Program-made: the position numbers and the translations under genes
In this document: in pieces, positions 8,192 through 15,633 of the stretch
Numbering within the stretch: the first letter of the stretch is position 1
How the letters are laid out: each line of letters begins with the position of its first letter
Notes under the pieces: model-generated
What the model was told of the DNA's origin: nothing
Database searches by the model: none
What the model saw: only the letters and a program-made list of their open reading frames with translations
Assembly: GCF_000023105.1 (NCBI RefSeq)
Contig: NC_012669.1
Span: 4,031,025 to 4,095,024 of the forward strand
Length of the DNA stretch: 64,000 bases
From: Beutenbergia cavernae DSM 12333
GTDB taxonomy: Bacteria; Actinomycetota; Actinomycetes; Actinomycetales; Beutenbergiaceae
Reading direction: 5' to 3'

Positions 8192-8361
8192 ACCGACCCG
8201 CCCAGCCCGCAGGACATCCGGCCCAGCCACGCACCCACCCGCCCCGGACCTACCTGCCGAGCTGAACGATCCGCGCGGCCCCACAAGCCACCCCCGCGCA
8301 TCCGGCCCCGCCGCGCACGCATCCACCCCGGACCTACCTGCCGACCTGAACCGACCCGCCC
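8155..8361 (+). repeat. Imperfect repeat carrying the rhaB stop codon and tail, three copies
   Basis: Copy 1 (8155-8203) spans the last 11 codons of rhaB, its TGA and 12 bases beyond. Copy 3 (8313-8361) matches copy 1 at all but one of 49 positions. Copy 2 (about 8229-8276) is degenerate. Short flanking stretches (ATCCGGCCC...) are repeated too, giving a unit of about 75-85 bp. This fills the whole gap up to the convergent HNH gene at 8398; no terminator-like stem was seen. Confidence 0.8.
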
Positions 8362-8397
8362 GGGTCTCGGTCTCAGTCTCCCGGCTCGGTCGGTACG

Positions 8398-10629
8398 TCA
8401 CGCAGCCTCGCTTGCCCCGAGCCTCCTGTCTGTGTCCCAGACCCTCCGCGGCTGAGCCCGGGCGTCGAGCCGAGACTCCCACGACCCGTCGACGGCACGA
8501 CGGCGGACCTGGCCCAGGGCCGTGATCCACGTCGTCGATCCGTCGGGCTCGACGGTGAGCTCGTGGCCCGCATGGGTCTTGAGCAGATGGTGCCGCCGGC
8601 ACAGGGGGCGCAGGTTCCAGGCATCCGTCGGCCCCAGCGGGAACTCGATCACATGATCGAGGTCGCACGACGCGGACGACACCGAGCATCCCGGGGCGAC
8701 GCACGTCGGGTCCCGGAGCCGCACGTATCGAGCGAGTGCCGCCGGCGGATCGTGCTGCACTCGACCCGCATCCCACGGAGTCGGGGAGAGCGGCATCGCA
8801 CTGGTGCGTCGACGTGCCTCCTCCTCGGGATCCCGGACCACGACCCGGATACCCGGCTGGACGGCGAGCATCCGCGCCGTCGCCGGATCGACCGCCCCGT
8901 AGCCCACGATCTCCGCAGCGTCCGCGAGCGGGCAGGCGGACGCGGCCCCCGGATCGCCGGACGGGGCCAACTCGCGGGGCTCGCCCGGTTCAGGTCGGTC
9001 GGCGCCGTGTGATGTCCCCGGCGCGGCACGCTCCTCGACCTGCCCGACCGGGGCACCTCGCCCGTCGGCGAGGAGCTCCTCGAGCTCGTCGGCGATGTCC
9101 ACCGCCGGGCCACGCTGCGGCTCGTGCCGCAGCACGGCCACCGGGAGATCGCGCGTGAGGACCGCAGCCGGACCCGAGAACGTGAACCTCTCCGCGGCCA
9201 CGAAGCCGCGCTGTGCACCGGTCCGAGGCGCAGGCACAGGCGACGGCGCTGGCGCGGGCGGTGGCGGTGGCGCGGGCGAGGTCGCTGCCTCCGCTGTCAG
9301 CGCGGGCGGGTCCCCGGCCGCCGGAGCGGGCGCGGCGGACGACTCACCCTCCGCAGAGGCGGACGCCCCTGCCGGCTCGACCTCCGCAGAGGCGGACGCC
9401 GCCGTCACCTCAGCCACCGCAGATACCGGCGCCGGCGCCGGCGCGACCTCTGCCGATCCCGACTCCGCCACCGGCGCAACTCCCGCCGATCCCGACTCCG
9501 CCACCGGCGCGACCCCCGCCGATCCCGACTCCGCCACCGCCGCGACCCCCGCAGATCCCGGCGTCGCCGCCGGGAGCTCGCCCTGTGCAACCCCTGACGC
9601 GGCTGCCGGCTCAACCTCCGTCGCCGCGGGAGGGACAACTGGCCCCGGGTCGGCCGGCCCGATGCGGCCCTGGGCCAGCGCACTCGCTCCCATCGCGGAG
9701 AGTGCATCGGCTCGCAGCTGCTCGAGCGTGCGCGCGTCTCCAGCAGCACGTGCCGCCCGGGCCGCTCCCTCGCATGCTGCATAGACGCTCGCGGCCTGGG
9801 CCGCGGTCAGGACCGCGGAGAGTCGCGCCATGCCGTCGGGCAGGAGGCGCGGCCGGTGGAGCCGACGACGAGTAGCGGCTCGCTCGTGACGTTCCGACGC
9901 GCGCTCCGGATCGACCCGGACGACCGCCCGCTGGATCGCCGCCGCGAGCTGGCGCAGCGCCAGCACGGGAGCTTGAGGCAGGACCTCGTCGATCACCGCG
10001 AGCGTGACGGGCAGATCCTGATCCTGAAGTGCGTCGACGAACTCACGCGCTTTGCCCGCATCGATGAGGCCGTCGCGCAGCGCCTCCCCGACCGCCGCGA
10101 ACTCGCGGCAGAAGAGGCTGCCCTCCCCGACCAGCCGGGCGGCACTCGGCCGCGAGATCCCGAGTCGCACGGCGATCTCGTCACCGGCCACGCTCGGCAC
10201 GTTGATCGGCCGGCCCAGCGCACGCCAGTCCGGGATCATCGACGCACGCCGACCGAGAGCTCCGGCCCACGCCCGCTTGGCAGCAGCGGCGCGTGCTTCG
10301 AACGCCGACCAGGCCGCGATCACGTCGAGCACCTCGGCGTCGGACAGCGGCACGCCATCCTCGAACTCCGCCAGACCGTCCATCGACAGCAACGCGTCAA
10401 GCTCGGAGACGAGCATCCTGCGAGCCGCCTCGCCCATCCCGGGCACGGACGTCGACGCCGGCTCGGAACCTAGGTCTGCACGCGGCTGCTCCGCGCGCAG
10501 CTGACCAGCCTCACGCGCCTGCTCCTCGCGCAGCTCACCTGGCTCTCGCACCTCGGCGAGCGGGTTGACGCCAGCCTCGAGCACGCGCGGCGCGACCGCC
10601 TCTCCACCCTGGCCTGGCGACTCGTACAT
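8398..10629 (-). CDS. DUF222 / HNH endonuclease domain protein (13E12-repeat type)
   Basis: A large (743-residue) member of the actinobacterial DUF222-HNH family. The DUF222 region lies at about residues 50-300 (LDALLSMDGLAEFEDG, AWSAFEARAAAAKRAWAGAL). A long Ala/Pro/Glu/Ser linker with near-identical 11-residue repeats follows at about 350-430. The C-terminal HNH nuclease has CVAPGC, CDLDHVIEF and NLRPLCRRHH. I choose ATG 10629 because GATAAT preceded by TGC (extended -10) ends 7 nt before it, as in a leaderless message; ATG 10659 is the longer alternative. The family is multicopy and of unclear function in actinobacteria. Confidence 0.85.
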   Translation of the reverse strand: MYESPGQGGEAVAPRVLEAGVNPLAEVREPGELREEQAREAGQLRAEQPRADLGSEPASTSVPGMGEAARRMLVSELDALLSMDGLAEFEDGVPLSDAEVLDVIAAWSAFEARAAAAKRAWAGALGRRASMIPDWRALGRPINVPSVAGDEIAVRLGISRPSAARLVGEGSLFCREFAAVGEALRDGLIDAGKAREFVDALQDQDLPVTLAVIDEVLPQAPVLALRQLAAAIQRAVVRVDPERASERHERAATRRRLHRPRLLPDGMARLSAVLTAAQAASVYAACEGAARAARAAGDARTLEQLRADALSAMGASALAQGRIGPADPGPVVPPAATEVEPAAASGVAQGELPAATPGSAGVAAVAESGSAGVAPVAESGSAGVAPVAESGSAEVAPAPAPVSAVAEVTAASASAEVEPAGASASAEGESSAAPAPAAGDPPALTAEAATSPAPPPPPAPAPSPVPAPRTGAQRGFVAAERFTFSGPAAVLTRDLPVAVLRHEPQRGPAVDIADELEELLADGRGAPVGQVEERAAPGTSHGADRPEPGEPRELAPSGDPGAASACPLADAAEIVGYGAVDPATARMLAVQPGIRVVVRDPEEEARRRTSAMPLSPTPWDAGRVQHDPPAALARYVRLRDPTCVAPGCSVSSASCDLDHVIEFPLGPTDAWNLRPLCRRHHLLKTHAGHELTVEPDGSTTWITALGQVRRRAVDGSWESRLDARAQPRRVWDTDRRLGASEAA
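9422..9553 (-). repeat. 33-bp coding minisatellite in the HNH-protein linker
   Basis: Three close copies (9455-9487, 9488-9520, 9521-9553) and one degenerate copy (9422-9454). Each encodes 11 residues of the type VAESGSAGVAP. Copy number is likely to vary between strains. Confidence 0.9.
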
Positions 10630-11087
10630 GTGATCGATTATCGCAGGAGGCTCCGACATCGCGGAGGTCTATCCACAGGTCCCACATGAGTTCGGAACTC
10701 CGTGAACGATCCTGACGACGGGCGGACGCGGTCCCGCATCGCCCAAACGGCGGGACAGACCGCCGCCGCCCCGAACCGGACAGCACCAGACCGACGACGA
10801 CCGAGCACCACCTGACCCCCGACCCCGCCATCCGGTCGCCACCACACACCTGCCCACCGACGCAAGTCGCATGCCACCGACTCCGCAGCGATCCGTAGAC
10901 CACCTGAGCCACCGACTCAGCCATCCGACCACGGCATCGCCGTCGCGATCCGTACCGCCCGACGGACACCATCCGATGACCACGCGGCCCGCCGCCGTCG
11001 CGCATCAGACCACCCGAAGCCCCGCCGTCGCCGAGAGGCACCCCGCCCCGAACCGGCCCACGACCACAGTCCTGCCAGACTGGCGCC
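10630..11087. other. 458-bp divergent gap; no gene seen apart from the HNH promoter
   Basis: The HNH-gene extended -10 (TGCGATAAT on the minus strand, GATAAT at 10642-10637) lies at the left end. At the right end CAGACT (11076-11081) stands 6 nt before the GTG of the next gene. In between I see only GC-rich sequence without a convincing coding frame, hairpin or repeat. Confidence 0.6.
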
Positions 11088-11666
11088 GTGGCCCACGTCT
11101 ACGAAGAGATCACCGACCGCCTCACCGCGTTCGTCGAGGCCCAGCCCGTCTTCTTCGTCGCGACGGCACCGCTCGACGGCGACGGCCACGTCAACCTCTC
11201 GCCGAAGGGCATGGCGGGGACGTTCGCCGTCCTCGGACCGCATCGCGCCGCCTACCTCGACTACACGGCGTCCGGCGCCGAGACAGCCGCCCACCTGCGG
11301 GAGAACGGGCGCATCGTGCTCATGTTCTGCGCGTTCTCCGGCCCGCCGAAGATCGTGCGGCTGCACGGTCGGGGCCGGTACGTCGAGGCCGGCACGACCG
11401 AGTTCGCCGAGCTCAGGACCGCGTTCCCGAAGGAACGTGAGCTGGGGCAGCGCGGGATCGTCGTCGTCGACGTCACCCGCGTGTCGGACTCCTGCGGCTT
11501 CGCCGTGCCGGTCCTGGACTTCGTGGCGGACCGCGACATCCTGGACCGCTCCCACGAACGCCGGACACCGGAGTACTTCGAGGCCTACCGGCGCGAGCGC
11601 AACGCGACGAGCATCGACGGGCTGCCGGCCGTGGGCGCGGACGTCGGGACCTCCGCCGAGAGCTGA
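11088..11666 (+). CDS. Pyridoxamine 5'-phosphate oxidase-fold flavoprotein
   Basis: A 192-residue split-barrel protein of the PPOX/general-stress type. The N-terminus (QPVFFVATAPLDGDGHVNLSPKG) and the following GPHRAAYLDYTASGAETAAHL and RIVLMFCAFSGPPKIVRLHGRGR are characteristic of the subgroup that binds FMN or F420 and reduces or senses unknown substrates. It starts GTG 11088; a CAGACT hexamer ends 6 nt upstream and there is no ribosome site, so the message is probably leaderless. It stands alone, converging on an aldo/keto reductase. The substrate cannot be assigned. Confidence 0.85.
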   Translation: MAHVYEEITDRLTAFVEAQPVFFVATAPLDGDGHVNLSPKGMAGTFAVLGPHRAAYLDYTASGAETAAHLRENGRIVLMFCAFSGPPKIVRLHGRGRYVEAGTTEFAELRTAFPKERELGQRGIVVVDVTRVSDSCGFAVPVLDFVADRDILDRSHERRTPEYFEAYRRERNATSIDGLPAVGADVGTSAES

Positions 11667-11734
11667 CCGCGACCCCGCCCGCGGCGAGCGAGCGGCGCGC
11701 GATCCGCCCCAGCCCGAGCCGCGTCACACCCGAC

Positions 11735-12769
11735 TCAGCGTCCGCCGTCGATCCGCCGCGAGCGCTGGTTCTCCCCGGCCGGGCCGTACGGGTAGTCGTC
11801 GAAGCCGGGGTCGCTGGCGTCGTCGAGCGCCCGAACCTGCTCGTCCGAGAGCACGACGTCGACGACGGCCAGGCTCCCTCGGAGCTGCTCCAGCGTGCGA
11901 GCGCCCAGGATCACCGACGTGACGGCGGGCCGTCCGAGCAGCCACGCGAGCGCCACCTGCGCGGGAGTGGCACCCACCGAGTCGGCGACGGAGCGGACGG
12001 CGTCGATGACCCGCCACGTCCGCTCCTGGGCGCTGCGCTTCGCGTACGCCTCCATGCCCCGCTCGGGGTCCTCACCGAGGCGCGACGCCCCGGCGGGCGG
12101 CTCGTCGCGCGAGTACTTGCCGGTGAGCCAGCCCCCGGCCAGCGGCGACCACGGCAGCAGACCCATCCCGGCGTCCTGCACCGCGGCGACGATCTCGGCC
12201 TCGATCCCGCGGACGAGCAGGTTGTACTGCGGCTGCAGCGTCACGGGCGCCAGCCAGCCCCGCGTCGTCGCCAGGTCGTGCGCCTTCGTGAGCTGCCAGG
12301 CCGTGTAGTTCGACAGGCCCCAGTACCGGATCTTCCCGGCGCGGGCGGCATCGTCGAGCGTGCGCACCGTCTCCTCGAGCGGAGTCAGCGCGTCCCAGGC
12401 GTGCACCTGGTACAGGTCGATCGTCTCCGTCTGCAGGCGGCGCAACGAGGCGTCGAGCGCCTGCGTGAGGTGCTTGCGCGAGAGACCGAGAGCGTTCGGG
12501 TCGCCGTGCGTGGGGAAGCGGCCCTTGGTCGCGATCACGAGGTCGTCGCGCGCGGCCGCCCCGCGTGCCGCGAGCCAGCGCCCGATGATCGACTCGGACT
12601 CGGTGCCCGAGTAGACGTCGGCCGTGTCGACGAGGTTGCCCCCGGCGGACACGTACTCGTCGAGCTGCGCGTGCGACCCGGCCTCGTCGGTCTCCCGTCC
12701 GAACGTCATCGTGCCGAGGGCGAGCGACGACACGGCGGCGCCGCTCCGACCGAGCAGGCGGTACTCCAT
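11735..12769 (-). CDS. Aldo/keto reductase
   Basis: NADPH-dependent carbonyl reductase of the AKR (YajO/Tas-like) group, 344 residues, (beta/alpha)8 barrel. Visible are the N-terminal MEYRLLGRSGAAVSSLALG, the catalytic Asp/Tyr in NLVDTADVYSG, the catalytic Lys in VIATKGR, the His in YQVHAWD, and the C-terminal cofactor segment SVILGARTLEQL. ATG 12769 is preceded by GGAG (minus-strand GAAGGAGAACC); an upstream in-frame start at 12802 has no such site. It is divergent from a TetR gene 77 bp away, which may control it. Substrate unknown. Confidence 0.9.
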   Translation of the reverse strand: MEYRLLGRSGAAVSSLALGTMTFGRETDEAGSHAQLDEYVSAGGNLVDTADVYSGTESESIIGRWLAARGAAARDDLVIATKGRFPTHGDPNALGLSRKHLTQALDASLRRLQTETIDLYQVHAWDALTPLEETVRTLDDAARAGKIRYWGLSNYTAWQLTKAHDLATTRGWLAPVTLQPQYNLLVRGIEAEIVAAVQDAGMGLLPWSPLAGGWLTGKYSRDEPPAGASRLGEDPERGMEAYAKRSAQERTWRVIDAVRSVADSVGATPAQVALAWLLGRPAVTSVILGARTLEQLRGSLAVVDVVLSDEQVRALDDASDPGFDDYPYGPAGENQRSRRIDGGR

Positions 12770-12833
12770 GGTTCTCCTTCCGGTGCCCGACGCCGGGCGC
12801 ACCCCAGCCCATCACCGCGGAGCCCGTGACGTC

Positions 12834-12839
12834 TACTCT
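12834..12839 (+). promoter_or_regulatory. -10 box of the leaderless TetR gene
   Basis: TACTCT ends 7 nt before ATG 12847. This makes 12847, rather than an upstream in-frame GTG (12826), the likely start. Confidence 0.55.
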
Positions 12840-12846
12840 GAACGGC

Positions 12847-13458
12847 ATGTCGAGCAGCGCCCGCCCCGAGCCGGCGGACGCCCCGGCGAAGCGCACGGGA
12901 CGCCGGCCGGGCACCCCGGACACGCGCGGCGAGATTCTCGACGCCGCACGTCAGCTTCTCGCGGAACGCTCGCCCTCCGGCGTGACCGTCCGGGCCGTAG
13001 CAGCTCGGGCCGGCGTCGACCCGGCCCTCGTGCACCACTACTTCGGCACGAAGCGTTCGCTGTTCACGGCCGCGCTCGAGCTGCCCTTCGACCCTCGGAT
13101 GATCGTCCGCTCGATTCTCGACGGACCGGTCGCGGAGCGCGGCGAGCGCATGACCCGCACGTTCTTCGGCGTGTGGGAGGACCCGTCGGGGCGCGAGCCG
13201 TTCCTGGCCCTCCTGCGCTCCGCGCTGAGCGCAGGGTCTGGCGCGGGACTGCTCGCCGGGTTCATCCAGCAGGTGATGCTGCCGCTGGCGGAGCACGAGG
13301 CGGGACTCGACGGGCGGCGTGTCGAGCTCGCCGTCTCCCACCTCGTCGGGATCGCCGTCCTGCGCTACCTGATCGCCGTGGAGCCGCTCGCCTCGACACC
13401 GGTCGAGGAGCTCGTCGCCGCCGTCGCGCCTTCCGTGCAGCGCTACCTCGCACCCTGA
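12847..13458 (+). CDS. TetR-family transcriptional regulator
   Basis: A 203-residue repressor. The helix-turn-helix lies at about residues 22-70: TRGEILDAARQLLAERSPSGVTVRAVAARAGVDPALVHHYFGTKRSLF, with the family's HHYF-K-LF end. The C-terminal ligand domain contains the PFLALLRSAL segment of the TetR_C_17-like group. The gene lies back to back with an aldo/keto reductase and upstream of a small unknown gene and an ABC exporter. TetR regulators commonly control such exporters, so the inverted repeat at the exporter start (14031-14050) is a candidate target. Effector unknown. Confidence 0.9.
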   Translation: MSSSARPEPADAPAKRTGRRPGTPDTRGEILDAARQLLAERSPSGVTVRAVAARAGVDPALVHHYFGTKRSLFTAALELPFDPRMIVRSILDGPVAERGERMTRTFFGVWEDPSGREPFLALLRSALSAGSGAGLLAGFIQQVMLPLAEHEAGLDGRRVELAVSHLVGIAVLRYLIAVEPLASTPVEELVAAVAPSVQRYLAP

Positions 13459-13565
13459 CAGCGCGCCCGACGGCGGAAATCACCTCGCCTGGACGGCGCC
13501 CCGCTCCGTACGCTCGTCGATCCACCGCGTCCGGCGCCGCCGTCCGGTCGCGCAACCCCAAACAC

Positions 13566-13585
13566 CCAGCCCCGCCCGGGGCTGG
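13566..13585 (+). terminator. Hairpin between tetR and the 110-residue gene
   Basis: CCAGCCCC-GCCC-GGGGCTGG is a perfect 8-bp stem with 4-nt loop, 107 nt after the tetR stop and 14 nt before the strong ribosome site of the next gene. No T-run follows. It may be a terminator or a leader structure of the downstream gene. Confidence 0.4.
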
Positions 13586-13613
13586 CCGAACCGTGTCCGG
13601 AAGGAGGACACCC

Positions 13614-13946
13614 ATGACTACGACCATGAAGCGACAGATGCTCGTCGTCACCCTGCCCCAGCACCTCGTCTCGCCCATCGCAGGGCGGCTCGCCGTCGCG
13701 ACGGCGATGCGGCGGTCGCCGGTGCGCCGACCGGACACCGTGGTGCTCACCGGGCGGGACGACCTGCTCGTCAACCACCTCGGCCTCGAAGCACTGCTGG
13801 AGGCTGCCGCGCGCGTGGGCGCGACGCGCGTCGTTGCCGTCAACCTGCCCGACGAGGCGTGGCACGAGCTGGACCGGCACGCGGACCGCGCCGGCCTCGC
13901 CGTCGAGCGGCGCTCCGTCGCGGAGGAGGCGCTCCTTCGCACGTGA
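13614..13946 (+). CDS. Small protein of unknown function
   Basis: This 110-residue protein matches no family I recognise. An excellent ribosome site (GGAAGGAGGA, about 6 nt before ATG 13614) makes it a real gene. It is soluble, with no signal or membrane segment. Its pattern of hydrophobic strands and helices (MLVVTLPQHL, DTVVLTGRDD, RVVAVNLP, LAVERRS) suggests a compact alpha/beta fold. It sits between tetR and a two-gene ABC exporter, in the same direction, 94 bp before the exporter start. Confidence 0.7.
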   Translation: MTTTMKRQMLVVTLPQHLVSPIAGRLAVATAMRRSPVRRPDTVVLTGRDDLLVNHLGLEALLEAAARVGATRVVAVNLPDEAWHELDRHADRAGLAVERRSVAEEALLRT

Positions 13947-14004
13947 GCGGCGTGCACCCCGGGACGCCTGACCCGCACTCCAGGGCGCCCGAACGGGAGA
14001 CCGC

Positions 14005-14033
14005 TTGACGCCGTCGTCGCCCCCTCTCATAAT
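14005..14033 (+). promoter_or_regulatory. Near-consensus promoter of the ABC exporter operon
   Basis: TTGACG (14005-14010), a 17-bp spacer and CATAAT (14028-14033). The ATG follows 7 nt later, so the transcript would be leaderless. Confidence 0.7.
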
Positions 14034-14050
14034 TCATCACATGGTGAATT
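14031..14050. promoter_or_regulatory. Inverted repeat across the exporter start codon
   Basis: AATTCATCACATGGTGAATT has 6-bp arms AATTCA/TGAATT plus the CAC/GTG pair inside, overlaps the -10 and includes the start ATG. It looks like a repressor operator; the nearby TetR protein is the obvious but untested candidate. Confidence 0.5.
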
Positions 14051-14784
14051 CGAGCGGGGCGACGACGGCGGTGGCGCTCGAGGGCGTCGACGTCACCAGG
14101 AGCGGGACTCACGTGCTGCACGGAGTGGACCTCGCGATCCCCGCGGGTTCCATCACCGGACTGCTCGGGCCGTCCGGGGCCGGCAAGACGACGATCATGC
14201 GCACGATCATGGGCGTGCAGGCGCACGTCACGGGTTCCGTGACGGTGCTCGGGCGGGCCGCCGGGCACCCCGAGCTGCGCCGCCTCATCGGCTATCGGAC
14301 GCAGGACCCGAGCGTCTACGCCGACCTCACCGTCGGCGAGAACCTGCGCTACTTCGCGTCGGTGCTCCGGCTGACGGACGTCGCGGGCGAGGTGGACCGG
14401 GCGCTCGCCCGCGTCGACCTCGTGAGCATGCGGGACCGACTCACGTCGCGCCTCTCCGGCGGGCAGCACTCGCGGGTCACGCTCGCCGCGGCGCTGCTCG
14501 GTTCACCCCCGCTGCTCGTGCTCGACGAGCCGACCGTCGGCCTGGACCCCGTGCTCCGGGACTCCCTGTGGACGCTCTTCGCGGAGCTCGCGGCCGAGGG
14601 TCACACGTTGCTCGTGTCCAGCCACGTCATGGATGAGGCGCAGCGCTGCGACCGCCTCGTCCTCGTCCGCGACGGCCGGATCCTCGCCGACGACAGTCCG
14701 GAGGGGCTGCGCGCCGCGACCGGGACGCCGTCGGTCGAGGACGCGTTCCTCGCGCTGGTCCAGGGCGGGAGGCACGCCGCATGA
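14041..14784 (+). CDS. ABC exporter ATP-binding protein
   Basis: A 247-residue nucleotide-binding subunit of a DrrA/NodI-like drug or metabolite exporter. Walker A GPSGAGKT is at about residues 42-49, the Q-loop region at YRTQDPSVY, the signature LSGGQ near 138, Walker B LLVLDEP, and the switch His in LLVSSHVMDEAQ. It overlaps the permease gene by ATGA, so the two are co-translated. The probable leaderless start and operator-like repeat suggest tight on/off control. Substrate unknown. Confidence 0.93.
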   Translation: MVNSSGATTAVALEGVDVTRSGTHVLHGVDLAIPAGSITGLLGPSGAGKTTIMRTIMGVQAHVTGSVTVLGRAAGHPELRRLIGYRTQDPSVYADLTVGENLRYFASVLRLTDVAGEVDRALARVDLVSMRDRLTSRLSGGQHSRVTLAAALLGSPPLLVLDEPTVGLDPVLRDSLWTLFAELAAEGHTLLVSSHVMDEAQRCDRLVLVRDGRILADDSPEGLRAATGTPSVEDAFLALVQGGRHAA

Positions 14785-15506
14785 TCGCGACATCTACCAG
14801 GGTGCTGCGTCAGCTGCGGCACGACCCCCGCACGATCGGCATGGTGCTCGTCGTCCCGTGCCTGCTCATGACGCTGCTCTGGTGGATGTTCCAGGACTCC
14901 CCCGGCGGTGAGCAGATCTTCACGGCGGCCGCCCCGGCGCTGCTCGCGATGTTCCCGCTGCTCATCATGTTCCTCATCACCTCGGTCGCGACGCTCCGGG
15001 AGCGGACGACCGGCACGCTCGAGCGCCTCCTCACGCTCCCCCTCTCGCGGGGCGGCCTCATCGGCGGGTACGCGCTGGCGTTCGGGCTCGTCGCGGTGGT
15101 GCAGGCGGCAGCCGTGTCGGCGCTGCTCATCGGCGCCCTCGACTTCGACCCGGCCGGGCCGTTCTTCCTGCTTCTCGGCGTGGCGGCCCTCGACGCTGTG
15201 CTGGGGGTCGCGCTCGGCCTGTTCGTCAGCGCGTTCGCGCGCACCGAGTTCCAGGCCGTGCAGTTCATGCCGGCGATCCTCGTGCCGCAGCTGCTGCTGT
15301 GCGGGCTCTTCGTGCCGCGCGGCGACCTGCCCCCCGTCCTCGAGGTCATCTCGAACGCGCTCCCGCTGTCCTACGCCGTCGACGCGATCACCGAGGTGTC
15401 CACGCAGGCGGAGCCGGACATCCTGGCGCAGGTCGGGATCCTCGCGGCGTTCACCGTCGGGGTGCTCGTGCTCGGGTCGCTCACGCTCCGGCGGCGCTCC
15501 GACTGA
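14781..15506 (+). CDS. ABC-2 type exporter permease
   Basis: A 241-residue membrane partner of the preceding ATPase, with six hydrophobic segments and the ABC-2 signature LRERTTGTLERLLTLPLSRGGLIGGY after the second helix. The FVPRGDLP...LSNALPLSYAVDA-like segment (FVPRGDLPPVLEVISNALPL) before the last helices is usual for DrrB-like permeases. It ends 17 bp before a dispersed 51-bp repeat (15523-15573). The protein would exist as a dimer with two ATPase subunits in the cytoplasmic membrane. Confidence 0.92.
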   Translation: MIATSTRVLRQLRHDPRTIGMVLVVPCLLMTLLWWMFQDSPGGEQIFTAAAPALLAMFPLLIMFLITSVATLRERTTGTLERLLTLPLSRGGLIGGYALAFGLVAVVQAAAVSALLIGALDFDPAGPFFLLLGVAALDAVLGVALGLFVSAFARTEFQAVQFMPAILVPQLLLCGLFVPRGDLPPVLEVISNALPLSYAVDAITEVSTQAEPDILAQVGILAAFTVGVLVLGSLTLRRRSD

Positions 15507-15522
15507 CGGCGGCGGAGTCGCC

Positions 15523-15573
15523 TCGACCCCGGAGCCGGGTGCGGGTAGCGGTCGATCCCGCCGCCAGCTGCAC
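15523..15573. repeat. 51-bp dispersed repeat, copy A
   Basis: Matches 16899-16949 at 49 of 51 positions in the same orientation. It lies between the convergent exporter and nuclease genes, starting 42 nt past the nuclease stop. Confidence 0.9.
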
Positions 15574-15611
15574 CGAGGCGCCGGCGACCCGGACCCGGAC
15601 CCAGGACCCCG

Positions 15612-15633
15612 GCGTCAGCCGATCGGCTGACGC
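15612..15633. repeat. Perfect 22-bp palindrome spanning the nuclease stop codon
   Basis: GCGTCAGCCGA followed by its exact reverse complement. It encodes the last five residues and the stop of the nuclease gene. It could act as a short terminator stem or a protein-binding site. Confidence 0.8.

Noticed and set aside
10669-10983. Minus-strand 104-codon frame in the HNH/flavoprotein gap
   Set aside because: Trp/Gly/Arg/Cys-rich, no homology pattern and no ribosome site; it overlaps the HNH promoter region.
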